DNA from: Gammaproteobacteria bacterium
GTDB lineage: Bacteria > Pseudomonadota > Gammaproteobacteria > Pseudomonadales > Pseudohongiellaceae
Length of the DNA: 64,000 bases
NCBI GenBank assembly: GCA_009692305.1
Contig: SHZK01000003.1
Span: 124,001-188,000, forward strand
Direction of reading: 5' to 3'
Part shown: in pieces, positions 18,988-29,742 of the stretch
How the letters are laid out: each line of letters opens with the position of its first letter
How positions within the stretch are numbered: position 1 is the stretch's first letter
Translations under genes and position numbers: made by a program
Notes under the pieces: model-generated
Told to the model about the DNA's origin: nothing
Seen by the model: only the letters and a program-made list of their open reading frames with translations
Databases searched by the model: none

Positions 18988-20568
18988 CTAGTGTCGGAAG
19001 TGGCGCACGCCAGTGAAAACCATGGCGATATTGGCTTCGTTGGCGGCGGCGATCACTTCATCGTCGCGCATGGAGCCGCCGGGCTGAATGACTGCGGTAA
19101 TGCCCGCAGCTGCAGCGGCGTCGATACCATCACGGAATGGGAAGAACGCATCTGAAGCCATTACGGAACCCGGTACTACCAGTTTTTCGTCGGCGGCCTT
19201 GATGCCGGCAATCTTCGCGCTATATACGCGGCTCATCTGACCCGCACCAATACCGATTGTTTGTTGATTCTTGCAATAGATAATGGCATTGGATTTCACG
19301 AACTGGGCCACTGACCAGGCGAACATGAGATCTTGCAATTCCGCGGCAGTGGGCGCGCGCACGGTGACCAGCTTGAGGTCTTCGCGAGTGATGGCATGTA
19401 TATCCCGGTCCTGCACCAGCAAACCGCCATTGACACGTTTAAAGTCAAAGTCTGCCATGCGCTGGTCGCTCCACTGCCCGCAGCTCAATACCCGCACATT
19501 CTGTTTGCTGGCAGTTACTGCGAGTGCCTCGGCGCTAATCGACGGTGCGATAATGACTTCGGTAAATTGCTGTTCGACGATGCGTTTTGCAGTGGCAGCG
19601 TCCAATTCGCGATTAAAGGCGATGATGCCGCCGAAGGCAGAAGTGGGATCAGTCTGAAACGCCAGTTCATAGGCGTGCAGGATAGAGTCGGCAATGGCGA
19701 CACCACAGGGGTTGGCATGTTTCACTATCACGCAGGCGGGTGCGCTGAATGATTTTACACATTCGAGTGCGGCGTCAGTGTCCGCAATATTGTTATAGGA
19801 AAGTTCCTTGCCTTGTAACTGGGTGGCCGTGCTGATGCTCGCTTCAGTCGGGTTTTTTTCGGTGTAGAACGCAGCACTCTGATGCGGGTTCTCGCCGTAA
19901 CGCAGCATCTGTTTCAAATGGAACTGGGTATTATAGGTGCGGGCGAACGGGGCATCTGCATTTGCCTCCAGTTTCGCTCCCAGATAGTTGGCAATGGCCC
20001 CGTCATAGGCAGCGGTATGCTCGAAAGTCTTCACGGCCAGGTCGAAGCGCTGCTTCTGGTCGAGGCAGCTATTGTTGTTCTGCAGGGACTTGATAATGCC
20101 GGCATAGTCCTCCGGGTTGACGACCACAGCAACGAAGCGATTATTCTTGGCGGCGGCGCGCAACATGGTGGGGCCCCCAATATCGATGTTTTCTATTGCT
20201 GTGGGCAGGTCGCAATCCGGTTTCGCCACCGTCGCTTCGAATGGATACAGGTTGACGACAACCAGATCGATCGGGGGAATGTCATGTTCCTGCATGATCT
20301 GCTGATCCAGGTCGCGGCGCGCGAGAATGCCACCGTGCACTTTTGGGTGCAGGGTCTTGACGCGACCATCCATCATTTCCGGAAAACCGGTGTACGCGGA
20401 AATCTCGATGGCTGGAATGCCTTCAGCCGTGAGCAGCTTGTAGGTGCCACCCGTAGACAGGATTTCAATATTCAATTGCTGCAAGGCTTTAGCGAAAGCA
20501 ACGATGCCAGATTTGTCGGAAACACTGATCAATGCCCGACGAATGGCAACAGATTGTTCTGATGTCAT
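18988..20568 (-). CDS. purH: Bifunctional AICAR transformylase/IMP cyclohydrolase
   Basis: Catalyses the last two steps to IMP. The N-terminal MGS-like cyclohydrolase domain (about residues 10-150) carries [25 protein letters not shown] and [12 protein letters not shown]; the C-terminal transformylase domain has KHANPCGVA, the KxS region [10 protein letters not shown], and GMRDDEV-like sequence ([14 protein letters not shown]). Length (526) is normal. Upstream, 20569-20719 is AT-rich and probably holds the purHD promoter, but I cannot pick a convincing hexamer pair or PurR box. Confidence 0.96.
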   Translation of the reverse strand: MTSEQSVAIRRALISVSDKSGIVAFAKALQQLNIEILSTGGTYKLLTAEGIPAIEISAYTGFPEMMDGRVKTLHPKVHGGILARRDLDQQIMQEHDIPPIDLVVVNLYPFEATVAKPDCDLPTAIENIDIGGPTMLRAAAKNNRFVAVVVNPEDYAGIIKSLQNNNSCLDQKQRFDLAVKTFEHTAAYDGAIANYLGAKLEANADAPFARTYNTQFHLKQMLRYGENPHQSAAFYTEKNPTEASISTATQLQGKELSYNNIADTDAALECVKSFSAPACVIVKHANPCGVAIADSILHAYELAFQTDPTSAFGGIIAFNRELDAATAKRIVEQQFTEVIIAPSISAEALAVTASKQNVRVLSCGQWSDQRMADFDFKRVNGGLLVQDRDIHAITREDLKLVTVRAPTAAELQDLMFAWSVAQFVKSNAIIYCKNQQTIGIGAGQMSRVYSAKIAGIKAADEKLVVPGSVMASDAFFPFRDGIDAAAAAGITAVIQPGGSMRDDEVIAAANEANIAMVFTGVRHFRH

Positions 20569-20719
20569 AATAATTGTTACGTATTAGATGTTAGCGAAAA
20601 ACCAAATCCGCGAAAGACTCAATTGGTTGAGATCGGGGATGCCTGATTGAGGATAATGCTTTTAATTCTATAAATATTTTTAGTAATTACACCGGTTTGC
20701 ATTGCAGCTGCGTACTAAT

Positions 20720-21022
20720 TCAGAGCATTCCGTATTGCTTTAATTTGGTGCGTAGCGTACCACGGTTAAGTCCCAGCAAGATAGACGCCTTGCTCTGGTT
20801 GTTGCCGGTATAGCGCATCACCGCCTGCATGAGTGGGGCTTCAACTTCTGACATGACCATCTGGTAAAGATCAGTGACGGGTGCATCTTCGAGATGCTGA
20901 AAATAACGAAACAGAGCCTTGTCGACTTCGGTGCGCAGACTGGTTTCCTGTGGTGTCACTGTTTCCGTTTGTTCCGGTGAATGAAAGCCATTCAATGTGG
21001 TCACTTCATCAAATTTGTTCAT
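20720..21022 (-). CDS. fis: Nucleoid-associated protein Fis
   Basis: Fis bends DNA and activates rRNA and other growth-linked promoters. The 100-residue product ends with the diagnostic helix-turn-helix (NQSKASILLGLNRGTLRTKL followed by KQYGML) after a four-helix dimerisation region. Its ATG overlaps the dusB stop by four bases (ATGA), so it is the second gene of a dusB-fis operon, the arrangement found throughout gammaproteobacteria. Confidence 0.97.
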   Translation of the reverse strand: MNKFDEVTTLNGFHSPEQTETVTPQETSLRTEVDKALFRYFQHLEDAPVTDLYQMVMSEVEAPLMQAVMRYTGNNQSKASILLGLNRGTLRTKLKQYGML

Positions 21023-22044
21023 GCCGCGATGGCCCCCTTTGCCATGTTTACATATTCCGGATCTGTCATGCGGTCGCAGAGCAGGCGGTCGCAGAAGAGC
21101 TGAATTTGCTCAAGCTGGCCAATTGGCGTTGCGCGCAGGTTGAATTGTTGCAAAAAACTATCGGCACCGGGTAAGCCTTTGACATATCCAGCGACATGTT
21201 TACGCGCGTACCACACGCCTTTTACTTCACCGTAGAATGCATGCAAGCGTGTGAGATGCGTGCTGATTATATCCCGACGCTGCTCAATGCTCAGTGGCGG
21301 TAATTCGCAACCGGTGGCCAGAAAGGCGGCAATTTCGTTGAATATCCAGGGTCGACCCTGTGCTGCGCGCCCGATCATCAGGCCATCGACAGCGGTGTGC
21401 TGCAATACCTGCGCAGCCTTCTGCGGCGAATCGATATCGCCATTGGCAATGACCGGAATGCGGACTGCTGCTTTTATCGCAGCAATGGTGTCGTATTCGG
21501 CAGTACCGAGAAACCGGCAGGCGCGTGTGCGGCCGTGCACTGTGAGCAATTGAATACCGTAGTCTTCAGCAATCTGTGCCACTTCAATTCCATTGCGGGA
21601 TTGCGGACACCAGCCTGTGCGTATCTTCAGAGTTACCGGTACCGTCACCGCCGCTACCACCGCCTTGATGATTTCCCGTACCAACTGGATGTCCTTGAGC
21701 AAGGCTGATCCGGCGGCTTTCTTCAATACTTTCTTGGCCGGGCAGCCCATATTAATGTCTATGGCATCTGCGCCCAGAGCTACATTCATGCTTGCTGCTT
21801 GCGCCATCTGAGTCGGGTCAGAACCGGCAATCTGTACAACCTGGGGTGAACTGATGCGAGGTTTTACTTGTTTGAGGCGGTTACGTTCGTTCGACCATAA
21901 CTCGGAATTACTCGTGAGCATCTCACCAACCGTCAGGCCGGCGCCGAGTTGTGAGCATACTTCACGGAACGGCGTATCACTCACTCCGACCATCGGTGCA
22001 AGAAATAAATTATTATTTAATCGGTAGGGTCCGATGTTGATCAT
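21019..22044 (-). CDS. dusB: tRNA-dihydrouridine synthase B
   Basis: FMN-dependent reduction of uridine to dihydrouridine in tRNA. The 341-residue protein has NLFLAPMVGVSDTPFR at the N-terminus, DINMGCPAKKV with the catalytic Cys, KIRTGW, LLTVHGRTR, VIANGDI and GRAAQGRPWIF. Synteny with fis identifies the DusB subgroup. The upstream interval (22045-22172) contains CTGACA and AT-rich sequence on the minus strand that could be a promoter for dusB-fis. Confidence 0.95.
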   Translation of the reverse strand: MINIGPYRLNNNLFLAPMVGVSDTPFREVCSQLGAGLTVGEMLTSNSELWSNERNRLKQVKPRISSPQVVQIAGSDPTQMAQAASMNVALGADAIDINMGCPAKKVLKKAAGSALLKDIQLVREIIKAVVAAVTVPVTLKIRTGWCPQSRNGIEVAQIAEDYGIQLLTVHGRTRACRFLGTAEYDTIAAIKAAVRIPVIANGDIDSPQKAAQVLQHTAVDGLMIGRAAQGRPWIFNEIAAFLATGCELPPLSIEQRRDIISTHLTRLHAFYGEVKGVWYARKHVAGYVKGLPGADSFLQQFNLRATPIGQLEQIQLFCDRLLCDRMTDPEYVNMAKGAIAA

Positions 22045-22172
22045 GCTAAATCTTTTTTCGAGAGAGGGTGGCTATGATAGCCAAGACATATTTTCAGATA
22101 AAGATAATTGTCAGAAAATTTTGATTCAGCACCCAGTTTGGGTAGATTTGAATCAAACTTTGTGAATTTTTG

Positions 22173-23729
22173 TCAGGGTCGACGAAACGCAACAGTGTAA
22201 TTTACTGCATCAGCGCCTGGATCCATTACTTCCAGCTCGATTTGCACTGGTGCTGACACTGGCATTAATTCCATTTGTTGCAAGCCTGCGTCGAGATATT
22301 CCGCTGGTGCGAATTCGCGCAGGGCAATAATCGCATTCGTGGCCGAATTAAAACTGAGAATAAGTATTGGAAACGGTTGCGGGAATTGTGCTGTGTTTCT
22401 GAAGCTGAGTGACACAGTCAGCGCATCGGCGTTTGCTGGATGACTGCGCACCACAAGATTGTCGCTGCGAATTGCACTGATCTCGTTATATACGGGCAAG
22501 GTGCAAGCAATGTAGCCGCAGGCGAACTCATAGATCGGTCGCCACTGTGCGCTGCGACTGTAAATAGGCAGACGTTGCCACAGGAATTGAACCAGCAGCA
22601 ATGCGGTCAAGCATAGACCGGCGCTTGCCAGCAGCAGACGGCGGCCCCAGCGCCCCTCGCTGCCGCTGAGTAATTCAACCGGAGGCAGCACCCTGCCAAT
22701 GGCGGCGCGTGTACTCTGGGGCAGAGCCTCTAACGCGTTGTCATCACGCAACGTGGCACGAAATGCACGGGCACGGATGGCTGCGGTGGATTCATCGTTT
22801 CCGATAACTGGTGGAGGAGGAATGATGGCAGTGCTGTCATCAGTTACTGTGACAGCGGCAGTGACACGCTGCTCTGCAGGATCAGTTTCATGTTCTGCTG
22901 CAAATTCTTCTGCAAATTCCTCCGCAAATTCTTCGGCAAGTTCGTTGTCAACGCCGTCCCCCAGCTCCACTTCAACAAATTCAAAGGTATCGATGTCGAT
23001 CAGATCGTAGTCTTGCTCGATGGCTGCGAGTGGGGCGGTGGCCGCAGTAGCAGTGTCTGGCGTGGCAGGCTCGGCAGCAATAGTTGCGACTATTGCTGCC
23101 GGTACCGTCGCTGCCGGAGTTGTTACTTCCGGTACGATTGTCTCTGGCACGAGTTCGGTGATTTCAAAAAATTCCGGGGTTATTGCTTCGTCTATCAGCA
23201 ATTGCGGAGCTGGTGTTGGCGGCGCGGGTTGAAAAGGGTATACCGAGAAAGAAGCATGCATGCGGACGTCTTCCGGAGCAGGATGCGGTAATTGCGCTGC
23301 TGCTATCTGTTCGGTTGGCAGCAGCTCCGCAGCAACCACAGGCGCAGCCGGTTCCGGCTCAGCTGCCTGCTCGTCAGGAATTGCCAGCTCCTGAATTTCA
23401 TTAGGAGTAGTAACGTCAGCAGCGATCGTCTCTGTTAAGTCCGGTGCAGTGGTGAAGGTCGCTTGTTCGTCTGCAATGGCTGTAAATGCGCTGAGCGCAC
23501 TGCGGGTAATGAAAAGTGTCGGATCGAAATAATCGTTTGGATTATTGCCAACGAAAACTGATGTGTCGTCATCCTCTTCCGGCTCAGCGGTGGCTATGAG
23601 GTTTTCCATGGCTTCAAACACAGTCAGGCAGGCACCGCAGCGAACTTTGCCAGCAGCTGACAGCAAGATGCGCGCATTTGTATTAAAAGTAGAATCGCAA
23701 CCGGGACACTGTGTAACGTGAAATGCCAT
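22173..23729 (-). CDS. MJ0042-type zinc-ribbon protein with DUF3426 domain
   Basis: From the ATG at 23729 the product is 518 residues. It begins with a zinc ribbon (VTQCPGCDSTFNTN ... GKVRCGACLTVFEA, two CxxC knuckles), then a long acidic, Ala/Pro/Glu-rich low-complexity region (about residues 60-340), a single transmembrane helix (LLLASAGLCLTALLLVQFLW), and a C-terminal DUF3426 domain of FxLx-like beta structure. This is the inner-membrane family commonly encoded next to prmA in gammaproteobacteria; its function is unknown. The acidic region is longer than in many relatives and has repeated AEEFAEEF units. A TTG at 23795 extends the frame but the ribbon normally starts the protein. Confidence 0.8.
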   Translation of the reverse strand: MAFHVTQCPGCDSTFNTNARILLSAAGKVRCGACLTVFEAMENLIATAEPEEDDDTSVFVGNNPNDYFDPTLFITRSALSAFTAIADEQATFTTAPDLTETIAADVTTPNEIQELAIPDEQAAEPEPAAPVVAAELLPTEQIAAAQLPHPAPEDVRMHASFSVYPFQPAPPTPAPQLLIDEAITPEFFEITELVPETIVPEVTTPAATVPAAIVATIAAEPATPDTATAATAPLAAIEQDYDLIDIDTFEFVEVELGDGVDNELAEEFAEEFAEEFAAEHETDPAEQRVTAAVTVTDDSTAIIPPPPVIGNDESTAAIRARAFRATLRDDNALEALPQSTRAAIGRVLPPVELLSGSEGRWGRRLLLASAGLCLTALLLVQFLWQRLPIYSRSAQWRPIYEFACGYIACTLPVYNEISAIRSDNLVVRSHPANADALTVSLSFRNTAQFPQPFPILILSFNSATNAIIALREFAPAEYLDAGLQQMELMPVSAPVQIELEVMDPGADAVNYTVAFRRP

Positions 23730-23861
23730 GTGTATATCGGGATCGAAGCCGTCAGCAACGGCGAGTGAAATTGATTCGACAGCAGCCGCATTCAAACCAG
23801 CCGTATCGATTATGCGCGCATCAATGGTAGTTGAATCGGGTAGTGTTGCCTACCAGCTTCG

Positions 23862-24743
23862 CTACTTGCGCAATCCGGTTAATCGCACCCATTGCTGTTC
23901 GATTCGCGGTGCATCCATGATGAAGTCAGCGCTATATGCTGCGAGCACTGCCTCGGCTTGCTCCGGTAACAGTCCTGACAACACAACAGGCGCAGCACCG
24001 CGCAGCAGACTGGCGAATAAGGGCGCCAATTCTATCAGCGGTTCAGCCAGAATATTCGCCAGCAGGACATCGGCCGTTATTGTAGGCACGGCGTCTGGCA
24101 GGCAAATGGTCATGACCGCGGCGGCAATTGCATTGTTATCGCAGTTGGAAATGGTAGCGACCAGCGCCTGCGGATCATTATCCACGGCGATTACCCGAGC
24201 AGCGCCCAGCAATGCGCTGGCGATGGCGAGTACGCCGGAACCACAACCATAATCAATCACGGTCTTGCCTTGCAATGCTGCACCTTCCAACCATTCCAGG
24301 CAGAGTGCCGTCGTGGTGTGACTGCCGCTGCCGAATGCCAGGCCGGGATCCAGAATAATGTTGATCGCGTGCGGATCGGGTGGGGTCTGCCAGCTGGGGC
24401 ATATCCAGAGCCGTTGGCCAAACTGCATGGCCTTGAAGTCGGTCATCCAGCTGCGTTCCCAATCCTGGTCCTCGATGTGATCGATAAGCAGCGAGTCGGC
24501 GTTGATTACTGCCTGATTGAGCCTGATCCATTGCAGCAGAGGTTGCAGATCTGCTGTGGCATCAAACAGGCACACGAGATAAGTCTCATCCCACAACGGA
24601 GTGCTGCCCAGCTCGCGCTGAAATACGGGTTGATCCTTTGCGTCCAGATAGGTCACGGAGAGGGCGCCATGGGACAGCAATTGCTGCTCGAAAAAATCCA
24701 CATGGGCAGAGTTAATCTGCAGTTTCAGTTGTTGCCAGGTCAT
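23862..24743 (-). CDS. prmA: Ribosomal protein L11 methyltransferase
   Basis: PrmA trimethylates lysines and the N-terminus of ribosomal protein L11. The 293-residue product has the N-terminal recognition domain (MTWQQLKLQI), the linker DQDWERSWMTDFKAMQFG, LDPGLAFGSGSHTTTALCLEWL and the SAM motif VIDYGCGSGVLAIASALLGA with NILAEPLIEL. It lies between accC and the zinc-ribbon gene, the pseudomonad order. Confidence 0.95.
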   Translation of the reverse strand: MTWQQLKLQINSAHVDFFEQQLLSHGALSVTYLDAKDQPVFQRELGSTPLWDETYLVCLFDATADLQPLLQWIRLNQAVINADSLLIDHIEDQDWERSWMTDFKAMQFGQRLWICPSWQTPPDPHAINIILDPGLAFGSGSHTTTALCLEWLEGAALQGKTVIDYGCGSGVLAIASALLGAARVIAVDNDPQALVATISNCDNNAIAAAVMTICLPDAVPTITADVLLANILAEPLIELAPLFASLLRGAAPVVLSGLLPEQAEAVLAAYSADFIMDAPRIEQQWVRLTGLRK

Positions 24744-24800
24744 GGGTATCGTGTGCGCCGCAGGTGCGCCGAAGTGAAGCGCGCAGGTGATGGGATGGAA

Positions 24801-26141
24801 TCAGGATTTCAGTTTGTGTTCCAGGTAGTGGATATTGACACCGCCTTTCCGGAACTCGGCATCCCGCACGAGCTCTCTATGCAGCGGAATGTTGGTGCGA
24901 ATGCCATCGATCAGTAATTCATCCAGTGCGATTTGCATACGCGTGAGTGCCTGGGCGCGGGTTTCGCCATAGGTGATGAGTTTGGCAATCAACGAATCAT
25001 AATAAGGTGGCACCGTGTAGCCGCTGTACATATGCGAGTCTACTCTGACACCAGGTCCACCCGGTGCGTGAAACAATTTGATCTTGCCGGGGCAAGGCAG
25101 AAACGTCACCGGATCTTCCGCATTGATACGACACTCGAAGGAGTGGCCGCGCAGGTTAATGTTTTCCTGGGCAACTGAAAGTGGCAGGCCGCTGGCAATG
25201 CGCAGTTGTTCGCGGACGATATCGATGCCGGTCACCATCTCGGTAACTGGATGCTCAACCTGTACCCGAGTATTCATTTCGATGAAATAGAAGCGTTCGT
25301 CCTGATACAGGAATTCGAGCGTACCCGCACCGCGGTATTTCATCACTTTGCAGGCTTTGATACAGGTGTTTTTTACTTCTTCGCGCACGGCATCAGGAAT
25401 CCCCGGTGCCGGTGCTTCCTCCAATACTTTCTGATGGCGACGCTGCAATGAGCAATCACGATCGCCGAGGTAGATGGCATTGCCCTGGCCGTCACCAATC
25501 ACCTGAATTTCCACATGCCGTGGATTCTCCAGAAATTTTTCCAGATACACGATGCCATTGCCGAAAAACGATTTCGCTTCGGACTGGGTAACATAGATGG
25601 CTTTTAACAGGGCCGCCTCATTGTGCACAACCCGCATGCCCCTGCCGCCGCCACCTGCTGCTGCCTTGATTATTACCGGATAGCCGATCTCTTTGGCCAG
25701 AGCCAGCGTGCGCTTGTTGTTGTCATCGATTGGACCGTTGGAACCGGGTACCGTTGGAACACCTGCCTTGCGCATCACATCGATGGCAGAGACTTTGTCT
25801 CCCATCATGCGTATTGTTTCCGCTGTGGGTCCTATAAAGATGAAACCGCTCTTTTCCACCTGCTCGGCGAAGTCGGCATTTTCCGCCAGGAAACCATAAC
25901 CCGGGTGCACCGCATCGGCGTCAGTTACTTCCATGGCGCTAACGAGCGAGGGAATATTCAGATAGCTTTGAGTCGCACTGGGTGGACCAATGCAGACCGA
26001 CTCATCAGCCAGACGCACATGCATGAGGTCGCGATCGACAGTTGAATGTACGGCAACTGTCTTGATGCCCAGCTCTTTGCAGGCACGCAGTATACGCAGC
26101 GCGATTTCGCCACGATTGGCAATGACAACTTTTTCCAGCAT
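24801..26141 (-). CDS. accC: Biotin carboxylase subunit of acetyl-CoA carboxylase
   Basis: AccC carboxylates the biotin on AccB using ATP and bicarbonate. The 446-residue ATP-grasp protein begins [20 protein letters not shown], with [66 protein letters not shown] and the C-terminal RIEDP-like segment [10 protein letters not shown]. It lies 22 bases after accB, as one unit for the first committed step of fatty-acid synthesis, with fabB and fabA further upstream on the same strand. Confidence 0.97.
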   Translation of the reverse strand: MLEKVVIANRGEIALRILRACKELGIKTVAVHSTVDRDLMHVRLADESVCIGPPSATQSYLNIPSLVSAMEVTDADAVHPGYGFLAENADFAEQVEKSGFIFIGPTAETIRMMGDKVSAIDVMRKAGVPTVPGSNGPIDDNNKRTLALAKEIGYPVIIKAAAGGGGRGMRVVHNEAALLKAIYVTQSEAKSFFGNGIVYLEKFLENPRHVEIQVIGDGQGNAIYLGDRDCSLQRRHQKVLEEAPAPGIPDAVREEVKNTCIKACKVMKYRGAGTLEFLYQDERFYFIEMNTRVQVEHPVTEMVTGIDIVREQLRIASGLPLSVAQENINLRGHSFECRINAEDPVTFLPCPGKIKLFHAPGGPGVRVDSHMYSGYTVPPYYDSLIAKLITYGETRAQALTRMQIALDELLIDGIRTNIPLHRELVRDAEFRKGGVNIHYLEHKLKS

Positions 26142-26163
26142 GCCTTGGTTCCCTGGGTTTTTG

Positions 26164-26619
26164 TTAAACGATAGTCAGGAGAGGTTGATCGAATTCGACC
26201 GGTTCGCCGTCTTCCACCAGTATCGCTTCGACGATACCGGAATGATCTGCTTCAATCTGGTTCATCATCTTCATTGCTTCCACGATGCAGACGGCGTCAC
26301 CAGCCTTTACGTGCTGACCCACCTCAACAAATATCGGTGAGGAGGGTGAGGGCGAGCGATAGAAGGTGCCGACCATGGGTGACTTGATAACGCGACCTCG
26401 GTTCGCTGCCACAGGGGCTTCTTTCGGAGCAGCCGCAGCTGCCGGGGTCGCCACCGGGGCCGGTGCTGCCATCGCCGGAGCCTGCAGCATGATCGGCGCC
26501 CTGCTGGCTGTCGACGCGCGACTGATACGCACCGACTCTTCGCCTTCCTTGATCTCGATTTCGGCGATATCGGAGGATTCCAGTAATTCGAGCAGTTTTT
26601 TTACTTTTCTAATATCCAT
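26164..26619 (-). CDS. accB: Biotin carboxyl carrier protein
   Basis: The 151-residue product has an N-terminal segment [14 protein letters not shown], an Ala/Pro-rich flexible linker (about residues 45-75), and a C-terminal biotinyl domain with the biotin-accepting Lys in [18 protein letters not shown] precedes the ATG at 26619; a TTG at 26625 is the alternative. It works with AccC here; accA and accD are not in the window. Confidence 0.96.
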   Translation of the reverse strand: MDIRKVKKLLELLESSDIAEIEIKEGEESVRISRASTASRAPIMLQAPAMAAPAPVATPAAAAAPKEAPVAANRGRVIKSPMVGTFYRSPSPSSPIFVEVGQHVKAGDAVCIVEAMKMMNQIEADHSGIVEAILVEDGEPVEFDQPLLTIV

Positions 26620-26642
26620 ACGCAACTCCCATCACGCTCAAT

Positions 26643-27083
26643 TTATTTGGCCAATTTGCGGCAAGCTGCCTGCAGTGCCAATTCATAACCCTGTGCACCT
26701 AGTCCGACGATGACGCCAACCGCTATGTCGGAAAAATAGGATTTGTGCCGAAACGGTTCCCGGCTGTGCAGATTCGACAAGTGCACTTCGATAAACGGAA
26801 GCTCGGAGGCAAGTATGGCATCGCGCAGCGCGATACTGGTGTGGGTAAAGCCGCCGAAATTGACGATCATGAACGCGGTGCCATCAGTGCGCGCCAAGTG
26901 CAGGCGCTGAATGAGCTCCGCTTCGTCATTGCTCTGCAGGCAAGCGAATTCGTGTCCGGCCTGGGTGCACTGGCTGGCCAGTCTGGCGTTGATGTCTGCC
27001 AGCGTGTCATAGCCATATATATGTGGCTCGCGGCTGCCGAGGAGGTTCAGATTGGGCCCGTGCAGGGCCAGGATAGATGCCAT
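26643..27083 (-). CDS. aroQ: Type II 3-dehydroquinate dehydratase
   Basis: Third step of the shikimate pathway, feeding among others the trp genes in this window. The 146-residue product starts with [17 protein letters not shown], carries the catalytic Tyr in [33 protein letters not shown] and [18 protein letters not shown]. It is 24 bases upstream of accB, as in Pseudomonas, where dsbD usually precedes it; here only a DsbD alpha domain does. Confidence 0.96.
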   Translation of the reverse strand: MASILALHGPNLNLLGSREPHIYGYDTLADINARLASQCTQAGHEFACLQSNDEAELIQRLHLARTDGTAFMIVNFGGFTHTSIALRDAILASELPFIEVHLSNLHSREPFRHKSYFSDIAVGVIVGLGAQGYELALQAACRKLAK

Positions 27084-27207
27084 GAGTAGATTCCGACAGG
27101 CTGGGGAAACTTGCGGTTCGCGTCGTTTCTGCCTGATTGCTTATTTTAGCAGCATGTTCTCAGAATTTATCTGTTGTTTCATCCACTATCTTCCAACGGG
27201 GTCGGCT

Positions 27208-27687
27208 TCAGGGATGCACCGCGAAGCTTTCCCGCTGTGGTGGATAGCAGAAACCCCAGTCGGCGCAGCCCTGATATTGAATGAGCAATACCGTGCCGGT
27301 GGCGGTAGCGGGGGGGAGCAGCAGGTCGACACTGACGCTGTTGTAGTAGGCCTCGATCGCGCCGAAGAACTGGTCAGTTTTAGCGAGGCCAGCGGGCAGG
27401 GTCACGCGCAGCTCCTGCAGCTCCCCGGCAGCCTCGGATTGCAGGCTGAAATGAAATGCGTGGCGATAGAGGTAATGCCCAGCCGCAGGCGTCCAGGTCA
27501 CACGTAGCTGATTGGGGCCGGTTTCGCTCACATAGAATGGAAACGCCTGCGCCAGGGGTAACGGTGAGGGGTTGCCAAGTGCGCGATTTTCGAGCCCGCT
27601 GGGGGCTCTGGTATCGAATTGGGCAAGACCAAAGGTCGAGCAGAGACTGAGTACCAATAGCAGGCCGGTTTGACGCAGAGTGGACAT
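27208..27687 (-). CDS. Stand-alone DsbD N-terminal (alpha) domain, periplasmic
   Basis: The 159-residue product has a signal peptide (MSTLRQTGLLLVLSL then CSTFGLAQ) and the immunoglobulin-like nDsbD domain: LPLAQAFPFYV, GHYLYRHAFHF, DQFFGAIEAYYNSVSV and YQGCADWGFCYPPQ with the redox pair C141/C147. In DsbD this domain passes electrons from the membrane domain to DsbC, DsbG or CcmG. The gene stops eleven residues after the second Cys, and the 124 bases before aroQ do not contain the membrane or gamma domains. The gene sits where full dsbD is found in pseudomonads, so it is either a truncated remnant or a deliberately separate domain working with a membrane partner elsewhere. The reading frame is intact, which favours function. 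Confidence 0.82.
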   Translation of the reverse strand: MSTLRQTGLLLVLSLCSTFGLAQFDTRAPSGLENRALGNPSPLPLAQAFPFYVSETGPNQLRVTWTPAAGHYLYRHAFHFSLQSEAAGELQELRVTLPAGLAKTDQFFGAIEAYYNSVSVDLLLPPATATGTVLLIQYQGCADWGFCYPPQRESFAVHP

Positions 27688-27761
27688 AATTACCCGCTGG
27701 TGGAATTGAAGCTGGCGCAAAGGAGTCTGTCGCCAGCTTGCCCCATTTGCAATGGCAAGGC

Positions 27762-28982
27762 TTAGCTTGCGCTATGGCGATCAAAAACCAGGCTGGCGTT
27801 GGTGCCGCCGAAACCGAAGCTGTTGGACATGATTCGTTGCAGCTTCACATTGTCCCGGCGTTGCAGCGCGATCGGCAATCCCACGGCCACGGGATCCAGC
27901 GTATCGATGTTGGCTGATGCAGCGATAAAATCATGTGTCATCATCAGCAGCGAATAGATTGCTTCCTGTGCCCCCGCCGCACCGAGTGAATGGCCGGTGA
28001 GGGATTTGGTGGAATTTATAACCGGAACCCGGTCCTTGAAGACGCTACGGATTGCATTCAGTTCCGACACGTCGCCAGCCGGTGTGCTGGTGCCATGGGT
28101 ATTAATGTAATCGACGGGCCCTTGCAGGTTTGCCATCGCCATCTGCATGGCGCGCGCACCTCCTTCACCAGATGGAGCCACCATGTCATAGCCATCGGAA
28201 GTAGCGGCATAGCCGGTGAGTTCCGCGTAAATCTTCGCACCGCGCGCCAAGGCATGGTCCAGCGCTTCCATGACCAGAACCGCGGCACCACCGGCAATCA
28301 CGAATCCATCTCGATCAGCATCAAACGCCCGCGAGGCTGTTTCCGGTGTGTCATTGCGCTTCGACGATAAGGCACCCATAGCATCGAACATATGGGACAT
28401 GGTCCAGTGTTCAGATTCTCCGCCACCGGCAAAAACCACATCCTGCTTCTCCAGCTGAATAAGTTCGGCAGCGTGACCGATGCAATGTGCACTGGTGGTG
28501 CAGGCAGATGAAATCGAATAATTGACGCCCTTGATTTTAAAGGGAGTGGCGAGGCAGGCTGAGACTGAACTGCTCATGGTGCGTGGCACGCGATAGGGGC
28601 CAACTTTACGCACTCCACGCGCGCGTGCGATGTCAGTAGATTCGAGCTGATCTTCCGGGGAGCCACCACCTGACCCGATGACGAGACCGGTACGTGTATT
28701 GGAAACTACGCTTTCAGACAGATTGGCGTCAGTAATCGCTTGTTGCATGGCGATATAACTGAATGCGGCGGCTTTGCCCATGAAGCGCGAAATTTTTCGG
28801 TCAATCAATGTGTCCGTATCTAACGACACCGAGCCGCTGACCTGACTGCGCATGCCTATTTCCTTGTATTCCGGATTGAAACGAATGCCACTGCGTCCAG
28901 TGCGCAGGGAATCCAGCACAGTTTGCTGATCGTTCCCCAAACAAGACACTATGCCGATACCGGTTACAACGACGCGCCGCAT
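27762..28982 (-). CDS. fabB: Beta-ketoacyl-ACP synthase I
   Basis: Elongation condensing enzyme needed for unsaturated fatty acids. The 406-residue thiolase-fold protein starts [18 protein letters not shown] and has the nucleophile in [13 protein letters not shown], the histidines in [11 protein letters not shown] and [10 protein letters not shown], and the C-terminal [15 protein letters not shown]. It follows fabA by 43 bases; fabA-fabB is the anaerobic unsaturated fatty-acid pair. Upstream partner fabA and this linkage favour FabB over FabF. Confidence 0.96.
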   Translation of the reverse strand: MRRVVVTGIGIVSCLGNDQQTVLDSLRTGRSGIRFNPEYKEIGMRSQVSGSVSLDTDTLIDRKISRFMGKAAAFSYIAMQQAITDANLSESVVSNTRTGLVIGSGGGSPEDQLESTDIARARGVRKVGPYRVPRTMSSSVSACLATPFKIKGVNYSISSACTTSAHCIGHAAELIQLEKQDVVFAGGGESEHWTMSHMFDAMGALSSKRNDTPETASRAFDADRDGFVIAGGAAVLVMEALDHALARGAKIYAELTGYAATSDGYDMVAPSGEGGARAMQMAMANLQGPVDYINTHGTSTPAGDVSELNAIRSVFKDRVPVINSTKSLTGHSLGAAGAQEAIYSLLMMTHDFIAASANIDTLDPVAVGLPIALQRRDNVKLQRIMSNSFGFGGTNASLVFDRHSAS

Positions 28983-29025
28983 AAAATCCTCTCACTTCTA
29001 CAATTAGCCATGGCCTGAATCAGTA

Positions 29026-29562
29026 TTAAAAATTTTGTTCTGGCGTGAACAGACCAACTTTTAGACTCTTGGTAGTGTAAATAGTTTTGCCGTCTACAGA
29101 TACGCTGCCATCGGCGATACCCATCACCAGCTTGCGATCGATGATGCGACTGATTGAAAGCGCATATACAACCTTTTTTGCGGTAGGCAGGATCTCACCG
29201 GTGAATTTGACTTCGCCGGCCCCGAGGGCGCGACCCTTGCCAGGGCGCCCGGTCCAGCCCAGAAAAAAACCAACCAGCTGCCACAGAGCATCGAGGCCGA
29301 GGCAGCCAGGCATAACCGGATCGTCGGGAAAGTGGCATGCGAAAAACCAGAGCTCAGGGTGGATGTCAAGTTCAGCAATAATTTGGCCTCTGCCAAATTC
29401 TCCCCCATCGTTATCGATGGTGGTGATGCGGTCCAGCATCAGCATATTGCCGACCGGCAGGCGCGCATTACCAGGACCGAACAAGCGCCCGTAACCACAA
29501 TCGATCAGTTCCTGCAGAGCGTATGAGCTCTTGGGAACAAAATTGTCATTCCTTGGTTTCAT
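29026..29562 (-). CDS. fabA: 3-hydroxydecanoyl-ACP dehydratase/isomerase
   Basis: FabA dehydrates 3-hydroxydecanoyl-ACP and isomerises the product to the cis-3 enoyl form. The 178-residue hot-dog protein has [20 protein letters not shown], the catalytic His in [15 protein letters not shown] and Asp in [17 protein letters not shown], and [12 protein letters not shown]. The ATG at 29562 is used; a GTG at 29568 is possible. The N-terminus has a few more residues than Pseudomonas FabA. It is divergent from manC across about 180 bases with no recognisable FadR or FabR operator. Confidence 0.96.
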   Translation of the reverse strand: MKPRNDNFVPKSSYALQELIDCGYGRLFGPGNARLPVGNMLMLDRITTIDNDGGEFGRGQIIAELDIHPELWFFACHFPDDPVMPGCLGLDALWQLVGFFLGWTGRPGKGRALGAGEVKFTGEILPTAKKVVYALSISRIIDRKLVMGIADGSVSVDGKTIYTTKSLKVGLFTPEQNF

Positions 29563-29742
29563 AAGCACGTGCTGCCCTTACAGCGCCATCCTGACAAAGT
29601 TTGCGATATTATCGTGCCAAGCCGAAATAATCGATATTAAATTGCTCGTACCGGCTCGATCATACAGCTATTCGATATCCTTCTTTATTAAACAGATCAA
29701 TACTTTGCTACCATTGCCGCCACTTGTCCGAGGCGGTTAGCT

